A stretch of DNA of 64,000 nucleotides from Stromatinia cepivora (GCA_014898415.1 RCTD01000029.1:248001-312000); one strand, 5' to 3'; counted from the stretch's first letter, positions 11,928-23,620 are shown. Program-made: numbers and translations. The notes: generated by a model from the sequence alone, not told the origin.

Positions 11928-12065
11928 GTAGTGGTAGTGGTGGTGGTGTGGATTAATGAGTAGGCTGGTGGATGGGTGAGTAGGTGAGTGAGTGATGGGT
12001 GGGTGAATGGGTGATAATGAGTGAGTTGGTGAGTAGGTAAATGATGGGTTGGTGAGTTGGTGAGT
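11928..12065. repeat. Degenerate TGAG/GGTG-rich minisatellite
   Basis: Irregular tandem GGTGAGTAGG/TGAGTGATGGG-type units on the + strand, with variable spacing. Confidence 0.55.
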
Positions 12066-12576
12066 ACTTATTCTATCTCATTCTATAGGACTATTTCATC
12101 GTTTAAAAAGTTAATAATATAGAATCTTTGGGAAATACATGGTACATATATATAAATATAAATAAATTCTTTTCCCTATTCTATTCTATTCTCTATTGTC
12201 TTTTCTTCATTCTTTCATCATCCGTTCTATTTAATTCCTTTTTCCGTTTCCTTCTCTCTTTTTTTTTCTTTCTCCTTCTCACCCCCCTTCTCCCTTCTCC
12301 CCTCCCCCTCTATTTCCTCTATCCCTAAACCTTAACCCCAAATCCTCAAATCCTCAATCATAAAATCTCTCCAAAAAACAATCGAAGCGAAAACCAATCA
12401 AACAATCAAAAAATAAAATAAAAAAAATAGTATAAAAATGGTATAAAAGTTCCCGCCCCATCTGCTTTTTCTGTCCTGTCCTGCTCCGCTGAAATCAAAC
12501 CTATAACGCCATGTCTGATATATCGAACCCGAAAACCTGTTTTAACCTGGAGAATTGGATGTTGTAATGAATGAAT

Positions 12577-12602
12577 GGAAGGAAGGAAGGAAGGAAGGAA
12601 GG
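12577..12602. repeat. GGAA microsatellite
   Basis: About six uninterrupted GGAA units in the 3' region between ERG25 and the disordered-protein gene. Confidence 0.8.
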
Positions 12603-12946
12603 CTCTGGTTATATGGTGTATCTGACTATCCAATTTAAATACGTTCCGGAGCGTATTCAAAGAGTAATGTAATAAGATAAAATATAAGGTGGAAAGGTAT
12701 GGACAATGTCTTATGTGTTCGGCGGAATGTTTTTGTCTCCATGTGTATCACCAAAATGGCGAATATGTTGGAAGTCGAAATGTATGGGATGCGAAAATAG
12801 CGTAATGTAATGTAACGTAAACTGCCATGCCATTGCATGCCATTCCGCGATGCAAATGCGGATATGCGATCCTCCCTTCTCCTATTTCCTTCTCTAGAAA
12901 AAAAGGAAAGAAAGATACTCGAATCAAAACACCGTCAGGTCGAATC

Positions 12947-15900
12947 TTAAACCTCCGCAACAACCACTCTCTCATTCCTCCTATTCTGATTTCCACTCCC
13001 CATTTCCGCCCTCGGACTAACATTCATTTTCATTCCTTTTTCCTCGCACTCACTATTCCCCATCGCTGGACTTCCTCTACCCCCTTTCATCATTGCTTCC
13101 ACTCTGTCTTTACTACTCATCAATCCATTCATATTTCCTGTACCCCATTGCTCATCTCCGCCTGGGATAACCATCAGAGTAGGCGTTGAGGGTTTAGAAG
13201 ATTGTTGGACTTCTGTTCTCCCACGTGGACCACTGATAGGAATACGAGTTCCACGCACGTCACTCCCATTCTGATTTGACAATAATCCCCCGGGAAGACT
13301 TGATCCCGTGAAGCTCTCTAACGGTGAATCTTTTTTTTCAATAACACCTCCACCCGTAATTACCCTCCTAGCTCCAGACCCAGCAGAAATGGGACTTCGT
13401 TCACTTTGTCTATCTAAAGGACTTTTTATACCCGGAGACCGATCACCAGGGTTTCGTCTGGATATTGTTCCGCTAGTTTTGATGGGAATGAGTAATTGGC
13501 GTTGTTGACGTGAAACGGAAATTTGACGTGCGATTGAAACGCCGGCTGCTGATTCGAGACGTTTTTGTTCGGGATCGCGAGAGTGGGTGCCTGGGACTTC
13601 GAGGTGGTCATCTATTTGAACGTCGAGAAGTGATGGGGTTATAGAGTAGGTGGATTCTTGTTTTTGGTGGGAAATGTAGGAGGATTCTGGTTGCGGAGAT
13701 GAGACTGGAGTTGCGATGAAGCGATGAGGATGCGGACGCGGAGAAATGGGGAGAGGAATTTTACGTGGTGTGGAGATGCTGGTTGAAGGGTTATTGGTTG
13801 GTGTCATAGGGGATTTTCGAAGTGAGGGACGAGGTGAGATGGTGACAACGGATGCGCTCGAAGCTGACCTTTGAATCGAGGGTCTAGGTCTAAGACCTTG
13901 GCTTTCAAACATTGGAGATTTGAGAGCAGGGCGAGGTGTGGATTCTAATGATCGAATTGTGGTGTTGAATGATGAGATTATTGGTCGTGGTTCAGGTGTA
14001 TATTTGATGGGGATTTTCATCTCTTTGGGATTTTGAGGAGCTTGATTGTTTGGTGATGTTTTCCTTGGGCCTCTTTCTCTCATGTTTTCGTACTCAGGCA
14101 TTGGCATTGCAATTGTAATTAAACCACGTGGCACACTTGAAAACGATGAAGTAGAGTGTGATGATATAGTGCTCGCCTCACTGGTCGTTGATCCAGATAC
14201 CGATGATGGTGCTTCGTGATTTTGTTTTCTGTAATTTATCATCTGCCATGTTGACCCCTTTTCATCGAATCTTGTTGTTGTTGCTGTTAATGGTGATGCG
14301 TTATATAAATCATCTTTTCTTTGACCATTTGTGGAACCTGCATCGGCCTCTGATTCTTCCGCAGAGGATGGTGATAAAAGTTGGGATTTATATGGTGACC
14401 AAGTACGTGCCGTTTGAATTTGTGGTCTTGATCTTAGAGAGCTCGATGATGATCTCCTCAATCGATTGCTTGGTTTCTTGGTAGATGTACTCGATAAAGA
14501 ATCTTTATATCCATGTCCGCAACGACCAGTAGGCGTTTCGTCATCGAATACAAGATCTGCGTGTCTATCATTATCTAACCCTGTTGCGGATGAGGGTCTA
14601 TTAGTTGAGAGGTAAGCGGGAGAGGTGTTAGATCTATTTAGTGACGACTTTTCTCGTGTTGGTGAGCTTTCACGATAGCCTTGTCTTGAGGGTGTATTTG
14701 GAAAGAGAGAGAATGATAAGTTGTTATGATTTGGTTCTAGTGAAGTACCCCTAAGTTTTGACAGTGTCTTTGTACGAGCCTCAAGTTCTGCTTCCTAATT
14801 TGGGTTATTAGCGTATTTCAAATGCACTAGAAAGAAGATAAACCTTTTTAGCGAGTGCTTCTTCTTCACTCTTAAGTCTATCAAGTGTTGCTTGACGTCT
14901 TTGAAGTAATGAGGAAGTGATAGTCGAAGGTTTTTGTAAGATATCCCCAAACATAACACTATATCTTTCCATTTCTGCCGAAGGAAGTTCCAGGTCAAGT
15001 TTTGGTCTTTCAAGCGATACTTTAGGATATGATTGTAGAACTTCTACTTCAATAGGATCTTGAACACGAATATCTGGAGTTCCTGCTTGGATAGTTGTTG
15101 AAGTTGAAACTTGGATGGCTGTTGAGGTTGAAGCATGGATATTTGTTGAAGTTGAAGCTTGGATACTTGTTAAAGTTGAAGCTTGGAATGGATGTTGTAA
15201 ATCAGGTGTCGTGATTGCCGTAGGTGCCGTTTGCACTCTTTTCATATCTGGTTTCTTGCCAGTTGTACTTGAAGTTGAACGACCACGAGATCTACCACGC
15301 TCGGCCTCTGGTGAAGAAGGATGGCTCATTGGTATTTCTTGTTGTGACTCAGGTTTCACTTGATAAAATGGGCTCGGTGTCTTTTCCTTCTTACTTCCAA
15401 ATAATCCAAACCACTTCCGTCCCTTCTTTTGCTTGGGAGCATCAACAGAATCGGCATTGAGAGACATATCGTCCATTGGATGAGGAGTACTTGGTGTTTC
15501 TACTCCGAAAGACTGTTGATCTTGTTGCGTGTTCTCTGGTGGATGACCAGGACTTCCAAGTGCCATACCAATCTCAACTTCACCAACGTTAGGCTGAAGA
15601 GTCCTACTTGTCTTGATAGAATCAGGACTTTTGGGTCGCGGTAAAGGTTCTACCACTTTTGGTACGACTGGTGAAGGTGGAGGCCGATTAGAAGGTAAAG
15701 GAAGGTTATAAAAAGTAGGTCCATCTATCCCATGTGCTGTCAATGGATTGAAGAATATATCATCCCGTGTTTCCCTCCTGACAGTATTGGCTCTCTTAAG
15801 AGCATTTCCTTTCAATTTTTTGGTTCCACCTGAGGTAGATGGTCTTTCGGGAAGTTTATGCCGATCCCCACGCCCAGATTCGAATTTTTGAAATTTGTTG

Positions 15901-16001
15901 GTATCTCTAACCTTGGGCGGTACATCATTTGTAACATGTAGTGCGTCTCGACCTCTAAAACGGGCCATCACCGACTTCGACCTAGTAAGATTCTTCGACA
16001 T
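12947..16001 (-). CDS. Large Ser/Pro-rich disordered protein, function unknown
   Basis: Two exons, 16001-14844 and 14794-12947, joined across a 49-nt intron (GTTTAT donor, AAATTAG acceptor) in phase 0, give 1001 residues. I do not recognise a named family. Most of the chain is low-complexity Ser, Pro, Thr and Arg with many SP/TP and RxxS sites, as in phosphoregulated cytoskeletal or signalling scaffolds. An ordered patch is RYSVMFGDIL (346-355), followed by a likely coiled coil at about 362-400 that spans the intron junction (QRRQATLDRLKSEEEALAKK, then EAELEARTKTLSKL). An imperfect repeat of ASTSTxIQ units lies near 280-320. The N-terminus is basic (MSKNLTRSKSVMARFRGRD). The patch resembles conserved but uncharacterised filamentous-fungal proteins; no function is proposed. 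Confidence 0.85.
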
Positions 16002-19000
16002 AGCTTATTCCTGGGATGTGAGCGTGTATGTAAACTTTCGAGCCTTCTTGAACTAGTAAAATTGGTCTGTAGTGTTGATGATGACGAAGTGTGATGTGAC
16101 CGATAAAAGATGGTGAAACGAGTATATTGACTGAATATATTTTTCAAAGGAGTGGACGGGTTACACCAGGAGACCCTTGAATTGCGGAAAAATCGCGGCG
16201 AGGAAGGAGAAAAAGAGTAGAATACTCTTTGGCAGAGCGAGAAATCGAGTATAGATCGGAGATATGACAAAGAAGAGGAGAAAAGAATAACAAAACGGTA
16301 AAGGAACATGGTTATATGACTTATCTGTTAGTTGCATCGCACAAAATCTCCTTCAGCCCTGCAAGCTAAAGCAAGTAAGAAGAAATGGGGTATTTCGGGA
16401 TATTGTGATTTATTGTTTGAGGTAGATGGGACGTTTAATTTGGAGATTTTCCGAGAACAAGGGGTAAATTTTAGACAAGGCGATGCCAAGCGAGTGGGGA
16501 GGATTACGAAAGGTTACCGGTATAAAAGTTGTCAAATTATGTAGTCAACCTTGGAGCAGTCTTATTTGAACAGCTCTCTAGGATAAATAAAGGCTTTCAA
16601 GTGGCTTAAAGGTTAGGATTTTTATAACGGTTTGAGTCTTTTTTGACATGGGATGAGATCTAGGGCATTTTATGGTTCGGGCAAGGAAGTTTATCTTGAT
16701 TGTTTTGACCGGGACTAGGAATTTAGATGTTATACTGGAAGGATAAGGATATGGGATTTTAAACTGTTTTGGATTTTTGGAACACCAGATATGGTTATGT
16801 GGTAACGTATGGTTGTTATTGTGAGATGTATGTATGTCTACACTCGGTGTTCTGTATTGATATAATTGACCCTTAGCTTTGGTTGAGTGTAGTTGAAAGG
16901 TGCTTGATGACCCCTTGAGGATGCGGGCAGTGAAAACGAACGAATGAAATCGCGTTTCAATTAGGACCATGTTTGTGGAGATGCTTTAATCTTATGATCC
17001 TCGTCATGATCCAATGATAAGATGAAGATATATTTGCCCAAATTATTACAATGAGGGTCTTCTGTGCAGCTGTTAACATAGTCTGAAAGAAACTGGATAC
17101 CTATGGTGTTACTTACAATAGCGGCCATCGGGATAACTTTATCAATATCTAAACAATTAGATGTGACATTCTGGATTTGGCGGTTTTTAATATCAAGCAC
17201 GTCTTGCCATGCTAATTCCTCACATGCAACATCTCTTCTAATGAAACATTAAAGGATTCGCTACCGACTTTGTCAGGTAATAATCATCATACAGGCCAAG
17301 CATGGTACAGGTTCCTAGGCCTAGCTGTACTTAATCTCCGCCGACCTCATGGTAACATCATCTCTTCATCTTTGTATGGCGTGGGAGCTTTCGTAAGGAG
17401 CCAGGAAGTTTATCTTGAGGCAAAGATCATCACAACCATTTCATGAATAGGATCTCCGTGTTTGTTGAGCGACCCTGAATATTACTGTACTGCCTATCTC
17501 GCCTACCTCCTTCATCCCATTAACTTTTGATACAGCTCACGATGATACGAAACAAACGAGGATATGAACTTGAGCAACCAAAAGCTTAACCTTGCTTTGC
17601 CAAGATCTTCTTCTATATCTAGACGATCATTTGATCTTTTTGATTTCTAGAATCTTTCACCGTATTCATTGACTTTTCCTAGTTCTAGATAAAATGAAGT
17701 CATCCCTAGTATAGAGATTTAAGCTCACAGACAAGCAATTCGAATCCTCGCATGTATCAATGACAACCAGGGTCTTCAGACAGCGTAGCAACCGGTATAT
17801 ATCCGTAAAATGTAATCTGGAGGTGCGGCTCCTGCAGGGCAAAAATTACAAAGGGAAGATAATTTCCAGGCGCCATAGAGGGGAATTCATGAATTCATTA
17901 TACTTTTGTTAATTGATAGGCGATCAGAAGCCAACTAAAAGTTGAACTCCTTACAGAATTTCATAGCAACGGTATACTCATTTTACATCTTCTCTGTACT
18001 TCATACGACCCATTGCAGTCAATGCATTCATTATCTCCGATACGAGAATCAAGACAAACTTCACTGAGGAGATTTCTGCGAGTCTCCACCTCACAAAACC
18101 CAGACTAGGTGATTTGATAAATCTCTAGACATCTCAAAATGGAAACGGTGAACGCTACGTTAGTCTACCGGGTTTCAAATGATCCCGCGACGACAAAAAT
18201 GTAGATTTCGAAACGTCCTCAAAAATTGTATGATATTTATTGAATTTATCGAGGTTTTAGACTTAGGCTGTAAGAGTTTCTATATGTGGTATTATGGTCT
18301 AGCTTGGAAAAGTACTGTATTATACAATTCCCAAGTTGGTGGGATAACTAGGTATATGATACGAATCCCGATTAGTTGGGACCCTCTGATGAGAACCTCA
18401 ATGTGTAGATCCGGAATTGGATTAAGAAATCCAGAAATGAAGTTTGGTGAAATTAATAATAATTTTAAAGATTTAAGAATCCACAATCTACACGACAACA
18501 GCCTTCTATAAAGTACACGGAGAATTTCGAGATGCTCAATCGACCTGTAGGACGAAATGACAGAAAGTCTAATAATGTCTTGATGACACAGGTATAAAAA
18601 TCATCTGAATCGTACGAATCTGAAACTCATAGTCAGTAAACGCCGATGAAGTAGAATCTCAATTCAGAACCGTCGGATATCATGTTCTTATTTGAGAACA
18701 GTTTCGATATGTTGGGTTGAGAGGAAAGGCTACCCTTTGATCTGTGGTTGTCGCTAATATTGAAGATATAAAGTTCAAGTAATATCAAAATCATCAAATT
18801 TCCCCCTTTTGGTATTCTTTCTACTCCGTAGAATGAAAGAGGGTCGATTGCCACGTACGGTGTCTGAGCTTCGAACTTACGTACCGGCGACGGAGTAAAT
18901 CTCCTGCCATATTACTTTCATGCCATCCATGCTATCGATCCTCCGAATGCCATCTCATGATGCATTTTTCCTCACCGGTGGGATATTCCATTGGGCTTAT

Positions 19001-19897
19001 TTGTGCAAATGTATGTGCCGAGCATGCATGATACCTTCCAAGACATCATAATGCAACTTTCGCCTCTATTTAGATAGCTACGTTCACTTATGCATAACAT
19101 AGCATTGACAGGAGTCCAAGAGGCTTTTCTGCCTTATCCAATGTAGCATTATAGGTAGCTAGTCCGTACCTTATAGTATCACCTTTTATGAGACAACATG
19201 ACACGCAGATGCATTCCAAGATACTGTAGCTGTCTGGGATCAGGAGAGTTCCAATAGCTTCCCAGCTCATATATTATATCTACACAGCTATATTAGCACA
19301 GCTGATATTCCAATGCAATCATTCTCTTCGTCACTACTTTGCTTTATTCTCCTTTGACAGCGGGATGTTTCGTCTAATGCATCTGCTAGGTAGTTGTCGC
19401 TTTCAGACCTTGGAGGTAAGATGGGGATCCAAGAGCATCGTAAATCAGTTAATGAGGTGAATTCAATCACTGTATTCACTTCTGCATTCACAGTATACTC
19501 TGAATCATCTTCTTGATTCATACTCTTACTCACCGGTAGCTTTTTCCAAATTCTCTCTTTGTAATAGCAACGACAACAACCACCAAGAAAAAGAGGTACC
19601 ACTTTATATGATTGCATCCATCAAGAACATCACACACCGCAAACAACAACTCAGCAATTCAACCCCACCAAAGCCAGCCATCAAACTAAACAAGCGAGCC
19701 ATAGCACCAATAATCTAACGGGAACGCTTTTATTTACCGTCCATTGACTTTGACTTGTTACAGAAACATAAACTGGAACCCCATCAAAATTTATCCCAAC
19801 TCAACTTCCTCTTACCTTAATCAATATCTCGTGATACTCAAATTATCGCAAGAATTCAAAGAATCTTCATCATATCAACAAATTTACAAACTTCAAG
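16002..19897. other. Gene-poor 3.9-kb region upstream of profilin
   Basis: No long open frame is supported. The first 300 bases are probably the promoter and leader of the disordered-protein gene. From about 16560 the sequence is ordinary in composition, with scattered stops in all frames. A minus-strand frame at 16961-17200 (79 codons) and one at 19288-19617 are the longest and show no recognisable domain. The final stretch (about 19640-19897) is CT/CA-rich and should be the profilin promoter and leader. Confidence 0.55.
19288..19617 (-). CDS. Possible small ORF, 109 codons, unknown
   Basis: An ATG-initiated frame with a short hydrophobic start (VVPLFLGG) and a mixed charged remainder. It lies 280 bp upstream of profilin on the other strand. 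No family is recognised and no intron was needed. It may be chance. Confidence 0.15.
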   Translation of the reverse strand: MQSYKVVPLFLGGCCRCYYKERIWKKLPVSKSMNQEDDSEYTVNAEVNTVIEFTSLTDLRCSWIPILPPRSESDNYLADALDETSRCQRRIKQSSDEENDCIGISAVLI

Positions 19898-20798
19898 ATG
19901 TCGTGGCAGGGTATGTTGATCGTTTTCTTTTTATCATCAAGGTGGAGCTGAGCTTGCCCCTCCTTGGAACCCCTCTATGGTACTTGAAAGGAGACGTTTA
20001 CTGATGATTTAATATAGCTTATATTGACCAAAGGTACGGAATCCATAACGATATGACGAGATAGAGATGGATTAGGAAAGGAAACTGATAGGAATAATAG
20101 TCTTTGCGGAAGCGGACATGTCGAGAAGGGAGCTATCTACAATTTGGAGGGAAACTCTTGCTGGGCCACCAGCCCTGACTTTCCGGTACGAAATCAAATC
20201 CTCAATATCCTTTTCTCCACCCGCCTTCAAAATCCATTTCATATATACATCTGCCAGTTTGGTTTCGCATATTGACAAATGGAACCACGATTATGGAAAT
20301 GGACACCAAGCACACGTATACGAAATCTCACCGGGAATCAAGCGCTGACATAAATTATTAGATCACACCCAAGGAAATGGCTGAGGTCGTAAAGGGACTT
20401 AATGGCAAAACAGATGATTTATATGCAAATGGATTACATCTTGCAGGCGAAAGATATGTTCTTACAAAGGTGGATGAGGAGACTAAGGTTATCTATGCTA
20501 GAAAGGTTTGTTCATATTTCCACATTATTTCTCAGCCTTACATTTGTCATCTCATTACTGGTTTTCCAACTCTTCAACAATCAACACATACAACGTATAG
20601 GAACACTTTCACCTCGGGATATTCATAAAGATATATGCTAATCTTCAACTCCTCGAAAAATAGGGCAAAGATGGTCTCGTCATCGGTAAAACCGTCCAAG
20701 CAATTGTCATAGCTCGTTACGTCGACCCAATGATCGCCGGAAACACCTCAGAGACTGTTCAAAAATTGGTCGGTTATCTCGTTGGAGTTGGCTACTAA
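19898..20798 (+). CDS. Profilin
   Basis: Five exons: 19898-19910, 20018-20033, 20101-20185, 20362-20505 and 20664-20798, giving 130 residues, the normal length for fungal profilin. Profilin binds actin monomers, poly-proline tracts of formins and phosphoinositides, and so feeds actin-filament growth in the cytoplasm. The product begins MSWQAYIDQS, the typical profilin N-terminus, then GHVEKGAIYNLEGNSCWATSPDF, and continues ITPKEMAEVVKGLNG. The C-terminal half contains the actin-binding face (KTVQAIVIARY) and ends LVGYLVGVGY; terminal aromatic and aliphatic residues contribute to poly-Pro binding. Exons 1 and 2 are only 13 and 16 nt and were placed by matching splice sites and phase to the conserved start. 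Intron 3 (176 nt) is longer than the others. Confidence 0.93.
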
Positions 20799-21329
20799 AT
20801 ATCCTGTTAAATATCGAACAATGGATTCTTCTGCTACCTTTCCGCAATTTTTTGACTTTTGCTGATGATGATTTTATGATGGATGGGTGGATGGATGAAT
20901 GTTTTGGGGAAGAGGAATGGAAGGAGAGGAAATTTGCATATGTGGATAGAAGGATAGGGGAGGATATGATGAGGAAGGGAAGGGAAGATACTAGAATAGT
21001 GTCGATCATTTTGACTGATTGATAGGATGCATGGATGGATGATTCATATTGCAATGAATGGGATTATCTAAAACCAATTACCCTACCTTGCGTATACTCT
21101 TTCTACCTCGTCAAGTGCATCAACGATCAAGATTGTTGGCTTCAAAATCTTGTCATACAAGATATCCTTCAGAATCTCAGTTGATCAGAGATGTAAACAC
21201 CTTTATAGCTCTTTCTATGCCCCTACCACCTGATATCTCTTTTGCAAGTGCAAGAGGAGGCCTGGCTGCTGATCCAAAAGCATACAGAGAAGGCCACGTA
21301 GAACAGCGACAGCACTATTAATACGTGCG
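20799..21329. other. Intergenic downstream of profilin
   Basis: No supported gene; probable profilin 3' UTR followed by unique DNA leading into the NACHT relic. Confidence 0.5.
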
Positions 21330-21990
21330 TCAGTGCCTTGGTAAAAAAAAATAGGCCAACACAGTTTTATCCGATCTCTCCAGCTCATTTATTATACCGC
21401 AAAGCAACATTGTCTTACCATTGCCAGGGTCTCCTTTAACCCATAGCAAGCGACTCTCATGGCTATGGTACCATTTTTGATAATCACTGTTATCGAAAAT
21501 CCAGTTGTATACATCATGAAGCAAACCCCCTTTAATATCCTCGATACATTGCTTGCCCAGCCGGGGATCGATGGTTCAAAGATTGGCTAAGCAATAATCA
21601 TCCGCTCTTAGAATATGGTTTCGATGAATGCTTGTGTAAGCATTCTGATGACTATAGAAATTAAGAGATCCTCCTCCAGTATCCAGATGGGATCCAATAA
21701 ATTGTGTTCCCTGAACTGGAAAGTTTCCGGGAAAGCTATTTGACAGTTGTTTCTCCTGTATTTCGGGCAAAATCGAGTCAATGATGCTTATCGACACCCA
21801 TATTTTCGCCCACACTCAGGCCGCGAGTAACCTGCTGAAGCACGCCTAGGATAACACGATATTGTGGCTCTGCCCTATCGCTACACCTTGCCATTTCTAT
21901 ATGGTTAGCATCGATACTCTCAACCGTTTCGAGAGTTTGTGGTAAATCGAGTTTTGAAGAGAAATTATCCGCATCTAGTTAATTAGGTCA
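21330..21990 (-). pseudogene. Degenerate NACHT/STAND (NLR-like) fragment
   Basis: On the minus strand, 21524-21330 reads through a segment with the Walker A loop WVKGDPGNGKTMLL, followed by GIINELERS, the hallmark of fungal NACHT NTPases of the vegetative-incompatibility type. Upstream, bits such as ESIDANHIEMARC and RVILGVLQQVTRG resemble the end of the N-terminal domain and the linker of such proteins, but stops and frameshifts separate them (for example before TIDPRLGKQCIEDIKGG). The rest of the NACHT domain and all C-terminal repeats are missing. This looks like a truncated, decayed copy of an immune-type receptor gene. Family knowledge: intact members are 1000 residues or more. Confidence 0.7.
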
Positions 21991-21998
21991 GCTTTGAC

Positions 21999-22262
21999 TC
22001 ATAATATAACTCTGAGCATATCTTTCGAACTTTCATCCCAACATGCGGCTTGTACCTTTCCACAGCCGCTTCCTGAACAGATCTCCGTGAACCTGGCCAG
22101 GCTGTTATGGTCGACAAGATGTTCAATTTCGAGAGGCGTGCTGTCCGCCAAGCCCTTGTTTCTTTTGCTCGAGACATGGGTCGATCCGTCAACCGATAAC
22201 GTGTAGGTAGGAATAAAGGATCCATAGATTGATGAAAAGAAATCAAGATGGCAACGTGCCAT
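21999..22262 (-). pseudogene. Possible decayed upstream part of the NLR-like gene
   Basis: An 87-codon ATG frame with no recognised domain, lying directly upstream of the NACHT relic in the same orientation. It may be the eroded effector domain of that gene or an unrelated chance frame. Confidence 0.2.
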
Positions 22263-22450
22263 TCAATTGTCCGTGCTGCTGCGACGTTGGTAGCGTTTTT
22301 AGAGTGACGCTATCCCCGCAGCCACAGTACTACGATACAGATTAAAAACATACTGTTCACTCTCTACAATCTTTGGCAAGGACAAATGTGTGGAGTTATC
22401 TTGCTATATTGTATCCAATCTGTTATATAGCTAAACAATTGTGATAAACC

Positions 22451-22587
22451 ATTCCAGTCAAACTATTCCAGTCAAACTATTCCAGTCAAACTATTCCAGT
22501 CAAACTATTCCAGTCAAACTATTCCAGTCAAACTATTCCAGTCAAACTATTCCAGTCAAACTATTCCAGTCAAACTATTCCAGTCAA
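22451..22587. repeat. 14-bp minisatellite, about 9.8 copies
   Basis: The unit ATTCCAGTCAAACT is repeated head-to-tail nine times without a mismatch, followed by a tenth, partial copy (ATTCCAGTCA). Perfect identity implies recent expansion. There are no spacers, so it is not a CRISPR-like array. Confidence 0.95.
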
Positions 22588-22656
22588 TCGTAGGCGTGGC
22601 ACTACTGGGCTTTGATTCCTTCGGAAAAGCGAAAAGCCGCCACCAGTAACCCACGA

Positions 22657-22899
22657 TTAATAGATGTACACAGTCTTGTCCTGCACAGCAAGGTAAGACT
22701 CGATCGGTGTCCCAGCAGTCTGGCTTCTAGCGACTCTGACTATCTGATTATAGGACCTGTAACCCCAGGTATTCTTTCCTCCATTGGCTCCAAGAGTGTA
22801 CCATTGCTCGCTTCCTCCCTTTTGAAAGTCCTCACCATCGTAGGTGACACTGACATAAATATCAGCCGTGGAGTTGTTGACTACTGTGATAACACCCAT
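22657..22899 (-). CDS. Small beta-rich cytosolic-type protein, 80 residues
   Basis: The ATG frame encodes 80 residues beginning MGVITVVNNSTADIYVSVTYDG, with WYTLGANGG and NTWGYRSYN further in, and ending in VYIY. No signal peptide or membrane segment is present. The alternation suggests a small beta-sandwich and recalls short fungal proteins of unknown function that start with a V-x-N-N-S/T strand; that similarity is from memory. A 5'-UTR intron fits well (22905-22951, GTAAGC donor, TTAATAG acceptor); joining puts ACAAA before the ATG. It sits between the NLR relic and the transposon, in an accessory region, next to a minisatellite. Function unknown. Confidence 0.55.
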   Translation of the reverse strand: MGVITVVNNSTADIYVSVTYDGEDFQKGGSEQWYTLGANGGKNTWGYRSYNQIVRVARSQTAGTPIESYLAVQDKTVYIY

Positions 22900-22904
22900 T
22901 TTGT

Positions 22905-22951
22905 CTATTAAGAATGTTAGCGTGTTCGTTAATCAATATATCACAGCTTAC
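22905..22951 (-). other. 5'-UTR intron of the small beta-rich protein gene
   Basis: 47-nt GT-AG intron ending five bases before the ATG, read on the minus strand as CTACAA, GTAAGC, then TTAATAG and ACAAAATG. The short spacing is common in fungal leaders. Confidence 0.45.
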
Positions 22952-23320
22952 TTGTAGGTGGTTGACGACGACTGGTTTGAGATTGGTCGGGACGTTCGAA
23001 ATTTGATAAACTGGATCTCGAATATAAGTCAAAATGTCAGCCCAAGAAGGAAGGACCTTACCTGGCAGTGGAGGTTTCCAAAGATTTGAAGAGTTGTGTT
23101 GATTCGGAAGGTTTGAGTTTGAGTTTGGAGAGATGGGTTGGATCAGAAAGTGGTTATCCTTGAGTTTATATAGCCACACATAGGTAAGACAATGGGCTGG
23201 GAAAATTGTGATATCCCGCTTCAACATCGTACCAACCGATAATAAGCAGTGCTGCATTGTTGAGTAGATTTTGAGTCATGTTGTGCAATGCCTATTACAG
23301 CTGGCCATGCATGCATAGTT

Positions 23321-23620
23321 ACTCGTGCGGCCAGAAAGTATGCAATACATTCTTATACAGGCTTAGATTTTATAGGTAAGGCTATTTGAGCATAGATCTT
23401 ATAGATCTTTACTAGATGTAATATTCGTGCAGTCAGAAAGTATACAATATATTCTTATACAGACTTGGATTTTGGATCTTTACTAGATACAATACTTATA
23501 CAGCCAGAAAGTATACAATACATTCTTATGCAGGCTTAGATTTTACAGGTAAAACTATTTGAGGTATAAAGGGGTATAGATCTTATAGATCTTACTAGAT
23601 ACAGTACTAGTCAACTTATA
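23321..23620. repeat. Subterminal repeat, three diverged copies of the left end
   Basis: The motif (G/T)C(A/G)G(C/T)CAGAAAGTAT followed by (A/G)CAATA(C/T)ATTCTTAT occurs at about 23321, 23424 and 23494, each trailed by similar text including CTTAGATTTTA or CTTGGATTTTG and TAGATCTT/ACTAGAT. The second and third copies are partly shortened. Confidence 0.75.
23322..23342 (+). repeat. Left terminal inverted repeat of the Tc1/mariner element
   Basis: 21-bp end sequence beginning CTCGTGCGGCC, matching the complement of the right end without mismatch. Confidence 0.9.

Larger units (their letters stand above)
11212..12946. other. Intergenic between convergent genes, simple repeats
   Basis: No gene seen. 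It contains a TGAG/GGTGAG-rich stretch (about 11928-12065), a CT-rich stretch (12170-12320) and a GGAA array near 12577. Short frames here are repeat-driven. Confidence 0.6.

Noticed and set aside
16332..16544. Plus-strand 70-codon frame
   Set aside because: Lies in the probable promoter or leader of the divergent disordered-protein gene; no domain and no splice context.
22451..22587. CRISPR-like array
   Set aside because: Units are directly adjacent with no spacers, and the genome is eukaryotic; it is a minisatellite.
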